A stretch of 64,000 nt of DNA, from assembly GCF_043195095.1 (NCBI RefSeq), contig NZ_JBAFWN010000005.1; one strand, 5' to 3'. This document shows positions 21,551 to 33,346 of this stretch, piece after piece (the stretch's first letter is position 1; the number at the start of each line of letters is the position of its first letter). The stretch comes from NCEH01 sp043195095. Its GTDB lineage: Bacteria > Pseudomonadota > Alphaproteobacteria > Rhizobiales > Xanthobacteraceae. A program made the translations under genes and the position numbers. Under the pieces are notes generated by a model. The model ran no database searches, was not told the DNA's origin, and saw only the letters and a program-made list of their open reading frames with translations.

Positions 21551-22270
21551 ATGGCGGCGTGTTTCGAAGGGCTCGGTCGGCCCATCTTTGCCCTTGCGGG
21601 ATTGGCGCTCGCGGGCGTCGTGGCCGGATGCCAGGCGCCGGGGCCGAGCTGGGGCACGGGCGCCGTGGTCGAAACCGGGCCGTTCGACAGCGTTTCGGAA
21701 ACCGTCGTCGGCATTCCCGCGCCCACCGCCGGGCCGCGCGTGTTCCAATGCAGCGGTCCGTGGGCGCCCACCACCACGGAAGTCAATCTGATCGCCGATT
21801 TCGGCCCGCAGGCGATCACCCGCGCCGATGTGCAGGAGCCGGACGGCTCCACCGGTCCCGGCTCGGTGCTGCTCGCGGGCGATCCCAAGCTGCGGGTCGA
21901 CATGGCCTGGGCCGACGGGCTCGGCTACACCGTGCCGACCCGCGCCGCCTTCACCGAGGAAAGCGCCTGGAGCGTCGGCGGGGTGCGCATCGGCTCCTCG
22001 CTGGCCGATGTGGAACGGGCCAACGGGCGCCCGTTCCGCATCCAGGGCTTCGGCGGCAATGCCGGCGGCGTGGTGGTGGACTGGCAGAAGGGCGCGCTCG
22101 GCAATTTGCCCGGCCCGTGCCGGCTGGGCGTGCAGTTCGCGCTGACGGCGGAAGCCTCGAACGCGGCGCAGGCCAGGGTTTCCGGACCGAAGATCTTCCT
22201 GTCGTCGGATCCCAATGTCCGGGCGCTAAAACCGATTGTGGGTCTCTTCTGGGTGAATTATCGCTGGTAA
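21551..22270 (+). CDS. Predicted lipoprotein of unknown function
   Basis: A 239-residue precursor with a hydrophobic signal and lipobox VAGC (LALAGVVAGCQAP), so the mature N-terminal Cys is probably lipidated. The mature part carries a single additional cysteine pair (FQCSGPW and GPCRLG) and a repeated pattern of short beta-like segments, including VGGVRIGSSLADVERANG, which resembles a SmpA/BamE-like 'how far apart' motif but is not enough to assign it. ATG 21551 has GGAGG at 21539-21543; an upstream ATG at 21521 has no such site. I do not recognise the family. Confidence 0.7.
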   Translation: MAACFEGLGRPIFALAGLALAGVVAGCQAPGPSWGTGAVVETGPFDSVSETVVGIPAPTAGPRVFQCSGPWAPTTTEVNLIADFGPQAITRADVQEPDGSTGPGSVLLAGDPKLRVDMAWADGLGYTVPTRAAFTEESAWSVGGVRIGSSLADVERANGRPFRIQGFGGNAGGVVVDWQKGALGNLPGPCRLGVQFALTAEASNAAQARVSGPKIFLSSDPNVRALKPIVGLFWVNYRW

Positions 22271-22319
22271 GGTCTCACCGCTGCCCCACGGGGTGGGGCG
22301 GCGTTCAACGGAGCTTGTC

Positions 22320-22598
22320 ATGTCTGAAACCAAGACATCCGGGACGACGTCCCGCCGGTCTCTCGTGCTGGTTTTTGCCCTGGGCATTGCTTGCACCATC
22401 GGCGCGAACGCGCTGGTGTCCTCGGCGCGCGCGAACCAGCCGTTCATGGACGCCGCTCTCGGCTCGCTGCGGGCGGCGCGCGCCAATCTCATCCAGGCCG
22501 AACCCAACAAGGGCGGTCATCGCGACCGGGCCATAGATCTGGTGGATCGGGCGATCAGCCAGGTCGAGGAAGGCATCGCCTTCGCCGCCGGCCGGTGA
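22320..22598 (+). CDS. Small exported/membrane-anchored helical protein
   Basis: A 92-residue protein with one hydrophobic segment (LVLVFALGIACTIGANALV) that can be a signal or anchor. An amphipathic helical pair follows: PFMDAALGSLRAARANL and DRAIDLVDRAISQVEEGI. The pattern 'ALGSLRAAR...KGGHRDRAIDLVDRAI' recurs in small Hyphomicrobiales proteins without known function. GGAG at 22310-22313 supports ATG 22320. It lies 50 nt downstream of the lipoprotein gene, so the two may be co-transcribed. Confidence 0.75.
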   Translation: MSETKTSGTTSRRSLVLVFALGIACTIGANALVSSARANQPFMDAALGSLRAARANLIQAEPNKGGHRDRAIDLVDRAISQVEEGIAFAAGR

Positions 22599-22622
22599 GG
22601 CGTTTCGACCTTCGGTAACACA

Positions 22623-22693
22623 CTCTGCCGGCAGCGGACCTTGATCCGCCGCCGGCAGAGCCAGACGGGACAGCCCCCCGCAGTCCCGTCTGG
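22623..22693. terminator. Two consecutive hairpins between convergent genes
   Basis: First hairpin: CTCTGCCGGC (22623-22632) with GCCGGCAGAG (22651-22660), and an inner GCGGA/TCCGC stem. Second, directly abutting: CCAGACGGGAC (22661-22671) with GTCCCGTCTGG (22683-22693). Both are perfect. They separate the small protein gene from the convergent amidase gene. No T-tract is present. Confidence 0.6.
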
Positions 22694-22734
22694 ATCACAT
22701 GATTAACGGCTTCGCGGCCGATCCTTCTGTCGGC

Positions 22735-24051
22735 CTATGAGCCCGGCGCGATCCGCGCGGGATAGGCGAGCGCGGTCTCGCTCCATTTCGCGACCCGCAG
22801 CAGCTTCACGTCCTCGCCGAACGGCGCCACCAGCTGGATGCCGAGCGGAAGGCCGCGCGGACCCGTTCCCGCCGGCAGGGCGATGGCGGGAACGCCGATC
22901 GTGGTCCACGGCACGCACAGGCCGGGGTCGCCGGTTTCGCCGAGGCCCTCAGGGGCTTCGCCCGTCGCCGGCGCGGTCAGCAGCACGTCGAATCCGGAGA
23001 GGACACGCGTGAACTCCGCGCGGAGCGCCAGCTGGGCCGCGCGGGCGGCGAGATAATCGGTGGCCGAAATCGCGGCGCCCCGCTCCACCAGCGCCTGCAA
23101 GCGGGCGGAGGTCTTGTCCGGGAAGCGGGCCACCAGATCACCGAAATTGGCCGCGCCCTCGGCGCCGCACACGGTCGCGGAGATCGCCGGCAATTGGGCG
23201 AATGCGTCCGGCAGCGTCACCGCCTGCACCGTCGCGCCCGAACCGGCAAAGCGCGCCGCCGCCATCTCCATGAGTGCGATCTGGCTGTCCTCCAGGGCCG
23301 GCGCACCGGCCGGGCGGACCCATGCGATGCGCGGCGCCGGGAAGGGCGCGACACCCGCGACGCCGAACGGGAAGATCGTGCGCCGCGCGGCGCCCGGCCC
23401 GCCGGCCAGCAGCGCCAGCATGAAGGCGGCATCGTCCACGCTGCGGGCGAACAGGCCGAGATGGTCCAGCGATTGGGAGAGATCATGCACGCCCTTGAGC
23501 GCGATGGTGCCATGGCTCGGCTTCAGCCCGACGACGCCGCAATAGGCGGCGGGCCGCAGGATCGAACCCAGGGTCTGGGTACCCAGCGCCACCTGGACCG
23601 AGCCGCTGGCGACCGAGGCCGCCGAGCCCGAGGAGGAGCCGCCCGGCGTGTGCCCGAGATTCCAGGGATTGCGGGTGGGGCCGGGCTCGCGCCAGGCGAA
23701 TTCGGTGGTGATGGTCTTGCCGAGGATCGTCGCGCCGAGATCCTTCAGGCGGCCGACCACATAGGCATCTTCCGCCGGCTGATGGTCCGCATAGACGGCC
23801 GAGCCATAGGTGGTGGGCATGTCAGCGGTGGCGATCAGGTCCTTGACGCCGACCGCGACGCCGGCGAGCGGCCCCGCGCCAGGGGGCGCGGTGGGCGCTT
23901 CGGCGGGGAGATGGGCGAAGGCATGAAGGTCGCCTTCCAGGGCAACGGCGCGCGCGTGGCTGGCGGCGATCAGATCCTGCGGCAAAGCTTCGCCTGCGGC
24001 CACGGCGCGCACGATTTCGAGCACGCCGGCGCTGGTCTTGAGGGCGGTCAT
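22735..24051 (-). CDS. Amidase (amidase-signature family)
   Basis: Hydrolyses amides to acid and ammonia with a Ser-cis-Ser-Lys triad. The 438-residue protein shows the Lys in GVAVGVKDLIATADMP, and the Ser-Gly-rich signature TPGGSSSGSAASVASG holds both catalytic serines. It is in the family's usual size range but lacks the extra GatA features, so it is probably catabolic rather than tRNA-related. It lies 190 nt after an ABC substrate-binding gene, same strand, as the last gene of the importer cluster. Hydrolysis of the imported compound is therefore a reasonable guess. ATG 24051 begins the typical MTALKTSAGVLEIV N-terminus. Confidence 0.9.
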   Translation of the reverse strand: MTALKTSAGVLEIVRAVAAGEALPQDLIAASHARAVALEGDLHAFAHLPAEAPTAPPGAGPLAGVAVGVKDLIATADMPTTYGSAVYADHQPAEDAYVVGRLKDLGATILGKTITTEFAWREPGPTRNPWNLGHTPGGSSSGSAASVASGSVQVALGTQTLGSILRPAAYCGVVGLKPSHGTIALKGVHDLSQSLDHLGLFARSVDDAAFMLALLAGGPGAARRTIFPFGVAGVAPFPAPRIAWVRPAGAPALEDSQIALMEMAAARFAGSGATVQAVTLPDAFAQLPAISATVCGAEGAANFGDLVARFPDKTSARLQALVERGAAISATDYLAARAAQLALRAEFTRVLSGFDVLLTAPATGEAPEGLGETGDPGLCVPWTTIGVPAIALPAGTGPRGLPLGIQLVAPFGEDVKLLRVAKWSETALAYPARIAPGS

Positions 24052-24241
24052 GGGAAGATCCGGGAGGGGAGGGGTACAGGCGGGACACAGCGTCCGGGCG
24101 GAGCCGCCTTCCTGGGAAGGCGGCGCGCGTGGCGCCGGGGGCAAGCCTGCCCGGTGCCGGATCGAGGTCCGTGAAGTGGGGCTCCGGCGGCGAAGGGTGA
24201 GAACCCCGCCGAAGCCCCCTGACGCACGAAAAATCCGCGCG

Positions 24242-25225
24242 TCAGTTCGTGGGCATGGCCATCGCCTTGTCCATATAGGTCCGCGGCACGAAGGTCTTGT
24301 AGTCGGGCTGGCCGGAGAGGTTGCCGAGCGCGATCTGGGTGTCGAGCGCGAGGGTCAGCGCCGCGGGGGTGATGTCCACGCTGGTGGGATAGACGTTGTC
24401 GGCCAGCATGCGCTTGGTGGCGGCGGCGACCACGTCGGGATCGAGCTTCGGGAATTCCTTCTGCGCGATCTCGATGGTGCGGGCCTCATTCTTGTGCATG
24501 AAGCGAACCGCCATCTCCAGGCCGTTGGTCAGGCGCTGGGCGAGATCGGGATCCACGTCGGTGCGGGCGGTGATGGTGGAGAAGGCATAGGGGCCGTAGA
24601 GCTTCGGAAAGCCGAGCACGACCTTCATGCCCTTGGCCACCACCTGGTCGAGGCCGGGTTCGTACATGACCGCGACCTTGGCCTGGCCGGCGACGAAGGG
24701 ACCGGGCTCGGTGCCGAGCGGGACCTGGATCATCTCCACGTCCTTATTGGCATCCATGCCGTTTTCCTTCAGCAGCTTGATGAACAGCGAGGTGCTGGTG
24801 GTGGGCATCAGGCCGGTGACGATCTTCTGGCCCTTCAGGTCCTTCACGCTGTCGAACTTGAAGTCGGGCGTGGTGGCGATCCACACGGCGGCGCCGTTCA
24901 CCACATTGGCGATGGTGTTCACCGGCGCGCCCTTGGAGGCGGCGATCGCCGTCCATTCCGGCCCGTGCAGCGAGAATTGCGCGCTCTTCGAGATCACGGC
25001 CGAGAGGGCGACCGAGCCCGAACCGGCGCTTTCCTTGGTGAGATCAAGGCCCTGCTTTTCGAAGAAGCCCTCGTCCATGGCGACGTACAGCGGCAGATAG
25101 AGCATGGACTGGAAGGCCTGCGAGATGGTGGCCTTCTTCATTTCCACCGCGGAGGCCGGGGCGAGCGCGGCGGAGGAAAGCGCCAGGGCGAGGGAAAAAG
25201 CGCCCAGTTTCGGCATAAAAGTCAT
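24242..25225 (-). CDS. ABC transporter substrate-binding protein (SsuA/ThiY/TauA-like)
   Basis: A periplasmic binding protein of 327 residues with a signal peptide ending at ASAVE. The mature start MKKATISQAFQSMLYLPLYV followed by AMDEGFFEKQGLDL is the standard NMT1/SsuA-type opening, where the 'LYVAMDEGFFEKQGL' block lines the ligand cleft. Relatives bind sulfonates, taurine, nitrate or thiamine pyrimidine precursors; the ligand here is not clear. It follows its permease gene by 26 nt and precedes an amidase, so an amide or nitrogen compound is plausible. The ATG at 25216 is an alternative start. Confidence 0.9.
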   Translation of the reverse strand: MTFMPKLGAFSLALALSSAALAPASAVEMKKATISQAFQSMLYLPLYVAMDEGFFEKQGLDLTKESAGSGSVALSAVISKSAQFSLHGPEWTAIAASKGAPVNTIANVVNGAAVWIATTPDFKFDSVKDLKGQKIVTGLMPTTSTSLFIKLLKENGMDANKDVEMIQVPLGTEPGPFVAGQAKVAVMYEPGLDQVVAKGMKVVLGFPKLYGPYAFSTITARTDVDPDLAQRLTNGLEMAVRFMHKNEARTIEIAQKEFPKLDPDVVAAATKRMLADNVYPTSVDITPAALTLALDTQIALGNLSGQPDYKTFVPRTYMDKAMAMPTN

Positions 25226-25251
25226 GAGGACATGTCTCCGGTAACGAGAGG

Positions 25252-26106
25252 TCAAACGTTGATCTGGGTTCCGCCCATCTGCTGCTTCCAGGGCAACAGG
25301 CGCTGTTCGGTGACTTCGACCATCTGGTAGAAGAGGAAGCCAACCAGCATGAGCGTGAACAGGCCGGCCCAGACCGTATTGAGGTCGTACAGGCTGGAGG
25401 CGATGTAGATCACATGGCCGAGGCCATGCTGGGAGGAGATGAATTCGCCCACCACGGCACCGACCAGCGCGAAGCCGATATTGATGCGGAAGGTGGCGAT
25501 GATGGCCGGCAACGTGGACGGCGTGATCACCCGCTTGAAGATCTGGTGCTTGCTGGCGCCCATGGAGAACAGTAGCGCCTGCAGGTCCTTGTCCGCGTCC
25601 TTCGCCGCCTGATAGGCGGTGATGAGCGCGACGATGGAGGTGAGCGAGATGGCCAGAGCCACCTTCGAGGTCAGCCCGGTGCCGAACCACAGGATGATGA
25701 TCGGCGCGAGGGCGATCTTCGGCACCGAATTGATGGCGGCGATGAACGGCTCCACCAGGCGGGCGACGAAGGCCGAATACCACAGCGCCAGTCCGATCAC
25801 GGAGCCGATCAGGGTGCCGAAGGCAAAGCCGAGGATCGCCTCGAATACCGTGTAGCCGGTATCGACGAACAGGGAGCCGTCAGAGACCATCGAGACCAGC
25901 ACGTGGAGGACGCCGCTCGGCTGTCCCACGAGGAAGGCATTGAGCCATTCCATCCGCACCGCCAATTCCCAGAGCAGGAAGAAGGCGACGACGGCCAGGA
26001 CCTGCAGCACGCCGCGGCCGGCGGTGGAATCGAACACATTGCGCCGCTTGCTGGCACGCAGGTGCCGGCGGACGCTGGTTTTTGCGAGTTGAGCCATCTC
26101 AGTCAT
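25252..26106 (-). CDS. ABC transporter permease (SsuC-like)
   Basis: Inner-membrane permease of 284 residues with about six transmembrane helices. The EAA loop that contacts the ATPase is present around LLFSMGASKHQIFKRVITP. Start ATG 26106 overlaps the TGA of the ATPase gene by four nt (ATGA), a sign of translational coupling. ATG 26097 is an alternative. It belongs with the neighbouring ATPase and binding protein as a complete importer. Confidence 0.92.
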   Translation of the reverse strand: MTEMAQLAKTSVRRHLRASKRRNVFDSTAGRGVLQVLAVVAFFLLWELAVRMEWLNAFLVGQPSGVLHVLVSMVSDGSLFVDTGYTVFEAILGFAFGTLIGSVIGLALWYSAFVARLVEPFIAAINSVPKIALAPIIILWFGTGLTSKVALAISLTSIVALITAYQAAKDADKDLQALLFSMGASKHQIFKRVITPSTLPAIIATFRINIGFALVGAVVGEFISSQHGLGHVIYIASSLYDLNTVWAGLFTLMLVGFLFYQMVEVTEQRLLPWKQQMGGTQINV

Positions 26107-26885
26107 GCGCTCGCCCTGGTCTGAATATCGAGTTCCGCACACAGCGTGTTGAAATATCCGGAGAAGCGAGGATCGCTGCGGGCGGCGATGGGGGAATGCT
26201 CGTTGAGCGCGATGTCATGAACCGCCTTCACCCGGGCCGGGCGCTGGCTGAGCACGACCACGCGCTTGGAGAGCGCGACCGCCTCGTCGATGTCGTGGGT
26301 GACGAGAATCACGGTCTTGTGGAAGGTCTCCACCGCTTCCATCAGGATGCCTTCCAGATAAAGGCGGGTCTGGTAGTCGAGCGCGGAAAACGGCTCGTCC
26401 AGCAGCAGGATGTCGGGGTCCAGCACCAGGGTGCGGATCAAGGCCACGCGCTGGCGCATGCCGCCCGACAGCATCTTGGGATAGGCGTTCTCGAAACCCG
26501 ACAGGCCGAAGGTGGAAAGATATTCGCGCGCGGTATCCATGGCCTGGCGCGGATCGACGCCCTTGGTCTCCAGCCCGAGCAGGACATTGTCCAGCACCGT
26601 GCGCCAGGGGAAGAGCAGATCCTTCTGCATCATGTAGCCGACCTTGCCACGCAGGCTGTCCACCTCCTGGCCGCGATACATGAGCATGCCCTCGTCGGGG
26701 TCGACGAGGCCGGCGATGATGTTGAACACCGTCGTCTTTCCGCAGCCGCTGGGGCCGATGATGCTCACGAAATCGCGCTCGTGGATGTCGAACGTCAGGC
26801 CGTCGAGCACCTGGGTGGGACCCTGCTTTCCGGGAAAGCTCTTTCGGATGCCGTTGAGGCGCAGTTGCACTTTAGGTGATGACAT
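26103..26885 (-). CDS. ABC transporter ATP-binding protein (SsuB-like)
   Basis: A 260-residue nucleotide-binding subunit. Walker A is GPSGCGKTT, the signature is LSGGMRQRV, Walker B is ILLLDEPFSALD, and the H-loop is VTHDIDEA. AGGAGA six nt before ATG 26885 fixes the start; upstream in-frame residues lack family similarity. It is first in the importer cluster (ATPase, permease, binding protein, amidase). The 288 nt to the divergent methyltransferase gene hold the likely promoter, and no other feature is evident. Confidence 0.95.
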   Translation of the reverse strand: MSSPKVQLRLNGIRKSFPGKQGPTQVLDGLTFDIHERDFVSIIGPSGCGKTTVFNIIAGLVDPDEGMLMYRGQEVDSLRGKVGYMMQKDLLFPWRTVLDNVLLGLETKGVDPRQAMDTAREYLSTFGLSGFENAYPKMLSGGMRQRVALIRTLVLDPDILLLDEPFSALDYQTRLYLEGILMEAVETFHKTVILVTHDIDEAVALSKRVVVLSQRPARVKAVHDIALNEHSPIAARSDPRFSGYFNTLCAELDIQTRASA

Positions 26886-27173
26886 GGCGTCTCCTGTCTG
26901 CCGCCAGTCCATACGCAACCGTTGTGCCACACGGAAAAAATGTTGCAGCGCAAGGAGCTTCACATTCGTGAGGCTGACGTCCCATAAATAGGCACATCTT
27001 TTAATGCCCGCCTTTGAGGCAGGTGGCGCGTTTTCATGCATAATGAATGCAAAATCACAACGCCGTTACGGCACGGTGCATTTCGGCGTCCGCCGGGGCA
27101 CCATGGCGCGCGAAGCCAAGCGCGATTTGGCTCAGGCGCGGCCCCCGCATCGTGTGCGTTGGAGGAGTGGTGC

Positions 27174-27860
27174 ATGGATTGGGTATCGTTCTGGGACGGC
27201 GCCAATGCCATCTATGTGAACGAGCGCCACAAGGGCGTGCACTATGAGCGCTTGGCGGCGGATCTCGCGCGGTTCGTGCCCGGCCCCTCGGCGCGGGTGC
27301 TGGATTATGGCTGCGGGGAGGCCTTGGCAGCGCAGGCGATGGCGCGCACCTGCGCGCATCTCACCCTGAGCGACGCGGCGCCGAGCGTCCGTGAAAAGCT
27401 GAAAGCCCGCCTGTCCGCCGATCCTGCCCTCTCGGTCTTGTCGATCGAGGAGGTGGAGGCGCTCCCGGATGGGAGCTTCGACCTCGTCATCGTCAATTCG
27501 CTCGCGCAATATCTCTCGCGCGCCCAGCTCGAAGGGCTGCTCGCTCTGTTTCATCGCCTCCTCGCGCCCGGCGGCCGGCTGCTTCTGGCGGATGTGATTC
27601 CCCCCGGCGTGGGCGCGGCGCGCGATGCGGCGGCGCTGCTCTCCTTCGCGGCGCGGGAGGGATTCTTCTTCGCCGCCGTCCTCGGGCTCGCCCGCACGGC
27701 GGTTTCCCCCTATCGCAAGCTGCGGGCGGACCTGGGGCTTGCGACCTATGAGGAAGCCGATGTGCTCGCCATGATGACGGCCGCCGGCTTTGCCGCCGTG
27801 CGCCATCGGCCGAACGTGGGGCACAATCAGGCCCGCATGGCGTTCCTCGCGACGCGCTGA
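27174..27860 (+). CDS. Class I SAM-dependent methyltransferase
   Basis: A 228-residue methyltransferase-fold protein with a clear SAM-binding motif I, VLDYGCGEALAAQ, near 43-55 and an acidic motif II (LSDAAPS). SFDLVIVNSLAQYLS is the motif IV region and LLAPGGRLLLADVI the strand 5 region. The acceptor is not evident. GGAGGAG at 27161-27167 supports ATG 27174. It is divergent from the importer ATPase gene and convergent with the GtrA gene, so its partners are unknown. Confidence 0.88.
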   Translation: MDWVSFWDGANAIYVNERHKGVHYERLAADLARFVPGPSARVLDYGCGEALAAQAMARTCAHLTLSDAAPSVREKLKARLSADPALSVLSIEEVEALPDGSFDLVIVNSLAQYLSRAQLEGLLALFHRLLAPGGRLLLADVIPPGVGAARDAAALLSFAAREGFFFAAVLGLARTAVSPYRKLRADLGLATYEEADVLAMMTAAGFAAVRHRPNVGHNQARMAFLATR

Positions 27861-27867
27861 GGCAGGC

Positions 27868-28335
27868 TCAGCGCGGTTCCGGCCGCGGCCGCTTCTCCGC
27901 GAACGCCCAGACCCGGTAGCCGCTGAAGGTCCAGCACAGGACCAGCGCGCTGGTGAGGAATTGTGCCAGCAGGTAGAACACGCCGAGGCGATGGACGAAC
28001 ACGTCCATCAGCAGCCCGTTCAGCACGAACGCCACGCCCGCCACCGCGAAATAGCGCGGCATGGCCCCGGCATGGGAGCGCGTGGACTTGAAGGTGAAGC
28101 GGCTGTTGAGCGTATAGGTCACGCAGCTGCCCACCACGAATCCCACCAGCGAGGCGGAGACCGGCCCCACCACCTCCCATTCCACCAGCGCGCTCAACAC
28201 CAGGAAATGGAAGAACAGCGCCGTGAATCCGACGCCCAGAAAGGTGGCGAGCTGGATCAGCAGGGGGCGGTATTGCGATAAGATATGGCCGAAAGGGAGG
28301 GGCACGGGACTGCGGACTCCGGAGCATGGGGCCAT
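27868..28335 (-). CDS. GtrA-family membrane protein
   Basis: A 155-residue protein with four predicted transmembrane helices in the GtrA/DPMS arrangement. Family-like segments are FLGVGFTALFFHFLVL, FVVGSCVTYTLNSRFTFKS and LTSALVLCWTFSGYRVW. GtrA proteins are thought to flip undecaprenyl-phosphate-linked sugars for modification of surface glycans. I start at ATG 28335, although a longer frame reaches 28431. No glycosyltransferase is adjacent; the nearest suitable one is the GT/YdjC pair at 46.5 kb. It is divergent from carB. Confidence 0.85.
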   Translation of the reverse strand: MAPCSGVRSPVPLPFGHILSQYRPLLIQLATFLGVGFTALFFHFLVLSALVEWEVVGPVSASLVGFVVGSCVTYTLNSRFTFKSTRSHAGAMPRYFAVAGVAFVLNGLLMDVFVHRLGVFYLLAQFLTSALVLCWTFSGYRVWAFAEKRPRPEPR

Positions 28336-28453
28336 GGAGGCGTCTTCCGTCGCGTCCAAATATGGTCTAAGGAAGCCCAATAGCGCGTCGGGAAGAGATA
28401 ATTCAACGCCCTGCGCAGCGTCTGCCGTCATTCGCGACGGTTTCCATTCATCA

Positions 28454-28481
28454 GGGGCGCGCTTCCCGCGGCCCTTTTTTT
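28454..28481 (+). terminator. Terminator-like hairpin with T-tract upstream of carB
   Basis: A stem GGGGCGCG (28454-28461) pairs with CGCGGCCC (28467-28474), one internal G-G mismatch, loop CTTCC, followed by seven Ts (28475-28481). It lies 24 nt before the carB start in the sense direction. An additional CCGTC/GACGG stem sits at 28425-28440. It may be an attenuator, or the end of a short upstream transcript. Confidence 0.5.
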
Positions 28482-28505
28482 GCGCCCGCTGAGCGCCCGC
28501 GAGAC

Positions 28506-31868
<3,363 letters not shown>

Positions 31869-32060
31869 GGGCTCAGCCCTTTCGAACGTGCGGGACAAAA
31901 GGCCCGCGCGCGCGATCGGCATGACTGCTTGAAGGCGCGCCGTAAACCGAGACGGTGATCGTCGCGCGCTTGCGGTATCATATTCAGCGCCGGATGGGGC
32001 ATCCCCACCGGTGGGCGACCAGTGAGTCGCTCCGTTTCTAGGAGGTTCTACGAAGGACCC

Positions 32061-32534
32061 ATGGACAAGATTCCTATGACCCAGGCCGGCTTTGCCGCCA
32101 TGGAAGTTGAATTGCGCAACCGTCAGCAGGTGGAGCGTCCGAGGATCATCGCAGCGATTTCCGAAGCGCGCGCCCACGGCGATCTTTCGGAAAACGCCGA
32201 ATATCATGCGGCAAAGGAGCAGCAATCCCTGAATGAGGGTCGGATCGCGGAGCTGGAAGACAAGATTTCCCGCGCCGACATCATCGACGTCTCCAAGCTC
32301 TCCGGCGAGACGGTGAAATTCGGCGCCACCGTGACCCTGGTGGACGAGGATACGGAAGAAGAAAAGGTCTGGCAGATCGTCGGTGACAACGAGGCCGACG
32401 CAAAGGCCGGGCGCATCTCCATTTCCTCGCCCGTTGCGCGCGCGTTGATTGGAAAGCAGAAGGGCGCATCCGTCGAGGTGGTGACGCCGAAGGGCGCCCG
32501 CTCGTTCGAAATCGTCTCGGTGCGCTGGATCTAA
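32061..32534 (+). CDS. greA: Transcription elongation factor GreA
   Basis: GreA rescues backtracked RNA polymerase by stimulating transcript cleavage. The 157-residue protein has the N-terminal coiled-coil with the acidic tip EARAHGDLSENAEYHAAK (Asp/Glu pair that reaches the active site) and the FKBP-like C-terminal domain (TVTLVDEDTEEEKVW onward). GAAGGA at 32052-32057 supports ATG 32061. It follows carB after 192 nt with no recognisable feature in between. Confidence 0.97.
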   Translation: MDKIPMTQAGFAAMEVELRNRQQVERPRIIAAISEARAHGDLSENAEYHAAKEQQSLNEGRIAELEDKISRADIIDVSKLSGETVKFGATVTLVDEDTEEEKVWQIVGDNEADAKAGRISISSPVARALIGKQKGASVEVVTPKGARSFEIVSVRWI

Positions 32535-32561
32535 AGCACAAAGGCCTCTGCCCGGCCCGTT

Positions 32562-32586
32562 CCCTCTCCCGCTTACGGGGGAGGGG
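32562..32586. terminator. Hairpin between greA and the Lrp regulator gene
   Basis: CCCTCTCCCG (32562-32571) pairs with CGGGGGAGGG (32576-32585) around CTTA, with a single G-T wobble. It belongs to the same CTCTCCC/GGGAGAG palindrome class seen after uvrB. It sits 27 nt after the greA stop, between convergent genes. Confidence 0.5.
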
Positions 32587-32615
32587 ACAGCGTGCCTATC
32601 TTGCGGACGGCGCCC

Positions 32616-33098
32616 TCACTCCGGCATCTCGATGGCTTCCAGCGGCACGATCGGGGCGTTCTTGGCTTGTTTCAGGGTCAGCGCGGTCTTCACATTGCGC
32701 ACGTTCGGCGCGGCGGTGATCTCGAGCACGAAATTCTGGAACGTGCGCAGGTCCGGCGCCACGCACAGCATGAGGAAATCCACGTCTCCCGACAGCATCC
32801 AGGCGCCGCGCACCAGCGGCCAATTGTCGATGCGGTCTTGGAAGGCGGAAAGGTCCACCTCCGCCTGGCTGATGAGATGCACCATTGCAAAGCCCATGAG
32901 GTCGTAGCCCAGGCGCTTTTCATCCAGCAGGGCACGATAGCCCTGGATGATCCCCTCTTCTTCCAGCCCGCGCACGCGGCGCAGGCACGGCGGAGCGGAA
33001 ATCCCCACGCGGCGGGACAGCTCCACATTGGTCATGCGCCCGTCTCGTTGCAGCTCGGCCAGGATTTTCCAGTCCACGGCGTCGAGATGAGAGGTCAA
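32616..33098 (-). CDS. Lrp/AsnC-family transcriptional regulator
   Basis: A 160-residue feast/famine regulator. The N-terminal winged HTH is complete: LDAVDWKILAELQRDGRMTN then VELSRRVGISAPPCLRRV, the recognition helix. A RAM/AsnC ligand-binding domain follows (YRALLDEKRLGYDLMGF, then GDVDFLMLCVAPD, the amino-acid binding loop). The C-terminus ends in a ~25-residue extension. The ligand cannot be read from sequence. It is divergent from trxB across ~250 nt, where regulator binding is likely. Confidence 0.93.
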   Translation of the reverse strand: MTSHLDAVDWKILAELQRDGRMTNVELSRRVGISAPPCLRRVRGLEEEGIIQGYRALLDEKRLGYDLMGFAMVHLISQAEVDLSAFQDRIDNWPLVRGAWMLSGDVDFLMLCVAPDLRTFQNFVLEITAAPNVRNVKTALTLKQAKNAPIVPLEAIEMPE

Positions 33099-33346
33099 GG
33101 GATTACTCCTTCGGGGCGTTTGCGCCGCACCTTAGTGTAGCCGCCGCGGCACGCAACGAAATAATATTTCGCCAGTCGGCTGGGGACATCCATCGTGAAC
33201 CCTATTCGGGTGCAGGCAGCGCCTTGTGGGACAGCGCGGCTGTCCTTACATTCACGCATAGCTCGCGCCAGGGAAGGCGCGGAGAGAGGCGGTCTCGGCC
33301 CTTGCAGCCCTCGCAAGCGGGGAGGCTGTTCCGGTTTGAGGTTGCC

